Below are positions 61,196 to 64,000 of a DNA stretch of 64,000 nucleotides, one piece after another. A program made the translations under genes and the position numbers. The notes beneath the pieces were generated by a model that ran no database searches, was not told the origin of the DNA, and saw only the letters and a program-made list of their open reading frames with translations. This DNA is from Phycisphaerae bacterium (GTDB taxonomy: Bacteria > Planctomycetota > Phycisphaerae > UBA1845). The stretch is taken from the NCBI GenBank assembly GCA_013360585.1, contig JABWBH010000003.1, positions 1-64,000 on the forward strand, given 5' to 3'. Numbering within the stretch: the stretch's first letter is position 1; each line of letters opens with the position of its first letter.

Positions 61196-62433
61196 CCGTC
61201 GCTCCGCGACACCGCGCCGGCATGCGCGATCGGCTGCTGAGAGACGCCGAGAATGTTTGCATTGCCCTGGCGAATCTGGGCGAGAGCGGCATCGGAAAGG
61301 GCGCCGTCGAGCGCGATCTGGGCGCACGCGGAAACCGCCCCCTCGCAGATGACGTTGCGCATTTCCTCGACGTTGATGTTTGCGTGGCTGATGACGTTGA
61401 GCACGTGGGCGAGGACGCCGGGCTTATTGAGATGCCGCACCAGAAGCATGAAGCCGGCGGGCGTGCGTCCGCAGAGGTTGACGCAGTTGAGGACTTCGCC
61501 GGTGGAGATGTAGTGCTCGACGATGCGCACCGTCTCCTCGGCGATGGCGTCCTGCGCCTGATCGGTGGAGGCGCCGATGTGCGGTGTGGCGTAAACAACA
61601 CCACCGCTTAAAAGGATGCGGTCGGCGATCTCTCCGGTTCCGCCGGCAGGCTCATTCTCGAAGACGTCGAGTCCGACGCGGAGGTTCTTCTCCCGGATTG
61701 CCTTCAGCAGGGCGTCGTAATCGACGACGTCGCCCCGCGAGGTATTGATGAAGTACGCGCCAGGTTTCATGGCTTCAAGCACGGAGGCGCTGATGCAGCG
61801 GCGCGTGTCCGGCGTGGAGGCGACGTGGACGGTCAGTACGTCGCAGGCGGCGGCGCACTCCGCGATCGAGGCGACGCGGCGGACGCCCAGTGCGGCAGCC
61901 TCCTCAAAACTCAGGGACCGGCTCCACGCGACGACGTCCATCTCCAGGGCGCGAGCGCGGTCGATGACAAGGCGTCCGATCTGTCCCTTTCCGACGACGC
62001 CGAGCGTGCGTCCTTTCAGGCCGCGTGCTTCGGAATACCCCTTCTTGTTCCAGACCCCCTTGCGAAGGTCCGCGGTGGCGTCCACGATCCGACGATCGAG
62101 AGCCAGAATCAGTCCGATCGTCAGTTCTGCGACCGCGGCTGCGTTTTTTCCAGGGCAGTTGGCGACAAAGACGCTACGTTGCGAGGCGGCGGCGACGTCG
62201 ATCGAGTCGTACCCGGCGCCCGCGCGGATCACCAGCGCCAGCGCGGGAGCGTCACGGAACACGGGCGCGCCGACCTTCGTTCCGCGGACGATCAGGATGT
62301 TGCACCCGGACCGGGCGACGGCGGCGGCAAGGGCGTCGCCGACCAACCCTGGCTCGGTGACCACGTCGCATCCGGCGGTCTTGAGACGCGCAAGACCGGA
62401 GGATTGAAACTTATCGGCAATAAGCACTTTCAT
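61192..62433 (-). CDS. serA: D-3-phosphoglycerate dehydrogenase
   Basis: First enzyme of serine synthesis. 413 residues. The NAD fold is LKGRTLGVVGKGQIGRLV. Catalytic Arg, Glu and His are in NTSRGDVVDYDALL, DVFENEPAGG and YATPHIGAST. A C-terminal ACT-like domain begins GFMLLVRHLNKPGVLAHVLNVI, probably for serine feedback. ATG 62433 is preferred (MKVLIADK); the frame opens 12 codons earlier. TTGACG at 62464-62469 (minus strand) could be a -35, with a weak -10 near the start codon, hinting at a leaderless message. First gene of a four-gene run. Confidence 0.95.
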   Translation of the reverse strand: MKVLIADKFQSSGLARLKTAGCDVVTEPGLVGDALAAAVARSGCNILIVRGTKVGAPVFRDAPALALVIRAGAGYDSIDVAAASQRSVFVANCPGKNAAAVAELTIGLILALDRRIVDATADLRKGVWNKKGYSEARGLKGRTLGVVGKGQIGRLVIDRARALEMDVVAWSRSLSFEEAAALGVRRVASIAECAAACDVLTVHVASTPDTRRCISASVLEAMKPGAYFINTSRGDVVDYDALLKAIREKNLRVGLDVFENEPAGGTGEIADRILLSGGVVYATPHIGASTDQAQDAIAEETVRIVEHYISTGEVLNCVNLCGRTPAGFMLLVRHLNKPGVLAHVLNVISHANINVEEMRNVICEGAVSACAQIALDGALSDAALAQIRQGNANILGVSQQPIAHAGAVSRSDG

Positions 62434-62522
62434 GCGCGATATCGTGTCGGGAGCGCGTCGGAGCGTCAAGCGCCGGGCGTTCCGGCGAGGTTAACGCGCG
62501 GTCGCGCGGGGCGTCTGCCTTT

Positions 62523-63653
62523 ATGATGAAGAAGTTGGCGGGGAATCCGGGCGAATTCGACGTGTTTGAGTCCGGCGGCGACGGGCAGGTAATGACCTGC
62601 CGTTGCGGGCGTGCGCACGTGCTGCGCGAGGGGGACGACGCGCGTCAGGTGCAATGCTCGAACTGCGGCGAGGTGTTGCGCCTGGCGCCGGGCGCGGAAT
62701 CGTTCGACCCGCTCCCGCTGATCGGAGCGGCGGAAGACGTTGAGCGCCAGTTGGAGGCAAAGCTGTCGCCGCGGCGACCGGGAGCGCTGCTGACGAACAT
62801 CGAGGCGAGGTTCGCGGACGGGCCCCCTGATGCGCAGAACCCGGTGGATGAGGAAGCGATCGCGCAAGCCCGCGCGGTGCGGCGCGGCGCGCTGCTGCGG
62901 CGGGAATTGTTCTGGTCGCTGCTGTTTTTCACGAACGCCTCGGGTGTGCGGACGCTTGTGTTTCTCTGGCTGCTGATGAGCCTCGAACTGATCGCGGTGC
63001 TTGCCTCGATGAACACCGTGTTCTTCCTCTACAAGGCGGCGGCGGTCATGTTGATCCTCAGCATCGAGGGGGTCATGTCCGGGGTGATGCTCAGCGTCGT
63101 GGACGCCGCGAACGACGGCGCGGACGAACTGCCGCCGGTGGGGACGTTCGACGACTTGATCGCAGACTGGCCGCAGCGCGTGCTGACACCGCTGCTGACG
63201 CTCGGCGTGACGTGGGTGTACGCGATCGGACCGGCGTTCCTGGTGTTCAGCGTCGGGTGGGCAACGACACCGGCGGGAGCGTTGCCGTCGATGCCGACAT
63301 GCATCGCCGCGGGTGTGCTGCTGCTGATCGGTCTTTTTTTCTGGCCGATCCTCGTATTGATCGGGGTTCATGCGGAGATGGCCGACTTTTTCCGCCCGGA
63401 CCTGATGATTCGATCCATCCTGGGCACTTTGCGCGGGTATCTTATGACGGTCGTATTCATGTTCGGACTCGTGGCGCTGATGGTCGGCGCCGTGGTCGGC
63501 GTGGCGTTCCTGCCGGGAGCGCTGCGTCCGACCGGTGTCCTGCTGGCGTTGTTGTTGGGATTGATCCGCGTTCTCGGGCAGATCCCGGTGTTTCGGGCGA
63601 TCGGCGTGTTCGGACGGGTTTACCGGGATGAGGTGGCGTGGGACTGGACCTGA
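62523..63653 (+). CDS. Integral membrane protein with N-terminal zinc ribbon
   Basis: 376 residues. The N-terminus has a two-Cys-pair ribbon (CRCGRAHVLREGDD...CSNCGEVL). From about residue 135 there are five or six hydrophobic helices (TLVFLWLLMSLELIAVLAS, AAAVMLILSIEGVMSGVML, LLLIGLFFWPILVLIGVHA, VVFMFGLVALMVGAVVGVAFLP). This ribbon-plus-YIP/DUF-like membrane layout is common in planctomycetes and unassigned. It is divergent from serA with 89 bp between. Two ATG codons (62523 and 62526) are equivalent starts, and no Shine-Dalgarno is seen. Confidence 0.75.
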   Translation: MMKKLAGNPGEFDVFESGGDGQVMTCRCGRAHVLREGDDARQVQCSNCGEVLRLAPGAESFDPLPLIGAAEDVERQLEAKLSPRRPGALLTNIEARFADGPPDAQNPVDEEAIAQARAVRRGALLRRELFWSLLFFTNASGVRTLVFLWLLMSLELIAVLASMNTVFFLYKAAAVMLILSIEGVMSGVMLSVVDAANDGADELPPVGTFDDLIADWPQRVLTPLLTLGVTWVYAIGPAFLVFSVGWATTPAGALPSMPTCIAAGVLLLIGLFFWPILVLIGVHAEMADFFRPDLMIRSILGTLRGYLMTVVFMFGLVALMVGAVVGVAFLPGALRPTGVLLALLLGLIRVLGQIPVFRAIGVFGRVYRDEVAWDWT

Positions 63654-63853
63654 ACCTGAAAGGGTCGGCGGCCCGGTCGCACGGGTAGCGGCGCGTTTTC
63701 AGTCGATAAGAGGGACGGCCGAAGGTCGGAGGCGGACACCGGTCAGAAGCTGTCGTCCAGATTCGACAAGGCGGCAAGGGCCGCTTAAGAAAAGCGGGCC
63801 TGCGGGATCGAGCCTGCGGGAGTCAGGTTGTTCGGGCACGCGGTGGTTTCAGG

Positions 63854-64000
63854 ATGGTTGAGAGCAAAAGTAGCGCAGAAGAGACGGTTACCGGGGCCGA
63901 GAAAGACGCCCCTGCGAAGGCGCCGATGACGTGGGGGCAGCGTACGCGGCACATCTGGCGGGAGTGGATCAGGCCGATCCTGGTCGTCGTGATCGTGCTG
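63854..64000 (+). CDS. N-terminus of a probable signal peptidase I
   Basis: The frame is open from ATG 63854 to the window edge (49 residues). A hydrophilic start (VESKSSAEETVTGAEKDAP) is followed by TRHIWREWIRPILVVVIVL, the type of first membrane helix found in bacterial signal peptidase I. The catalytic Ser and Lys lie beyond the window, so the call is tentative. The 200-bp gap upstream holds an imperfect hairpin (GGCCGCTT...AAGCGGGCC, near 63778-63800) and nothing else that I can name. Confidence 0.5.
   Translation, partial: MVESKSSAEETVTGAEKDAPAKAPMTWGQRTRHIWREWIRPILVVVIVL

Overview
The window is about 64 kb of high-GC DNA that looks like a member of the Planctomycetota, probably close to Phycisphaerae. 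This is inferred from family traits and not from a marker gene. The traits are dockerin-like EF-hand tails on secreted proteins (GDADGDGDLDLGDYA type), a Cys-rich insert GACCLPGGACV, a CGYDLTGT zinc-ribbon, Tat-exported Gfo/Idh/MocA and PQQ-propeller proteins, Uma2, and many RND, HEAT and TPR proteins. No rRNA, tRNA, CRISPR array or intact insertion sequence was seen. Both edges cut genes: a glycine-rich lipoprotein at the left, and a protein resembling signal peptidase I at the right.

1-8.6 kb, minus strand: the glycine-rich lipoprotein, a remnant of an MlaE permease (plus strand), a lone PaaA-type epoxidase subunit, and an RND efflux pump with its adaptor behind one good promoter. 8.6-17.4 kb, plus strand: ComF, a secreted dockerin-like protein, a pentahaem cytochrome c that also carries a dockerin-like tail, a NapH-like Fe-S membrane protein fused to TPRs, a tiny lipoprotein and a GYF-AIM24 protein, then a repeat-filled gene-free stretch. 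17.4-24.6 kb: UvrA (minus), an S41 protease (plus) and a phosphohexomutase (minus). 24.8-40 kb is mixed: an esterase-like lipoprotein overlapping YidD, secreted Cys-rich, beta-helix and propeller proteins, a HAD phosphatase, a Gfo/Idh/MocA protein, a NapG-like ferredoxin, a transglutaminase-like membrane protein, a crotonase, MetG and Uma2.

40.3-43.5 kb holds a ketoacyl synthase and an acyl carrier protein ending in a clear terminator, then a CrtI-like FAD oxidoreductase. 43.9-50.7 kb is the most striking locus. It is a tightly overlapping plus-strand operon: beta-propeller lipoprotein, large multihaem cytochrome, tetrahaem cytochrome, second propeller lipoprotein, octahaem cytochrome and a cyclophilin lipoprotein. 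Together it encodes 23 CXXCH sites plus one CX3CH. A periplasmic or extracellular electron-transfer conduit is the natural inference.

50.7-64 kb: a hotdog thioesterase, a second tiny lipoprotein related to the one at 15.4 kb, a secreted HEAT protein with a receiver-like insert followed by purM, then a minus-strand operon serA-rsmG-mtnP-giant PQQ/TPR protein, a zinc-ribbon membrane protein and the partial gene at the right edge.

Start codons were often moved inward from the longest open frame, using Shine-Dalgarno sites, overlaps with neighbours and family lengths. Promoter calls are by-eye matches to sigma-70-like hexamers and are tentative.
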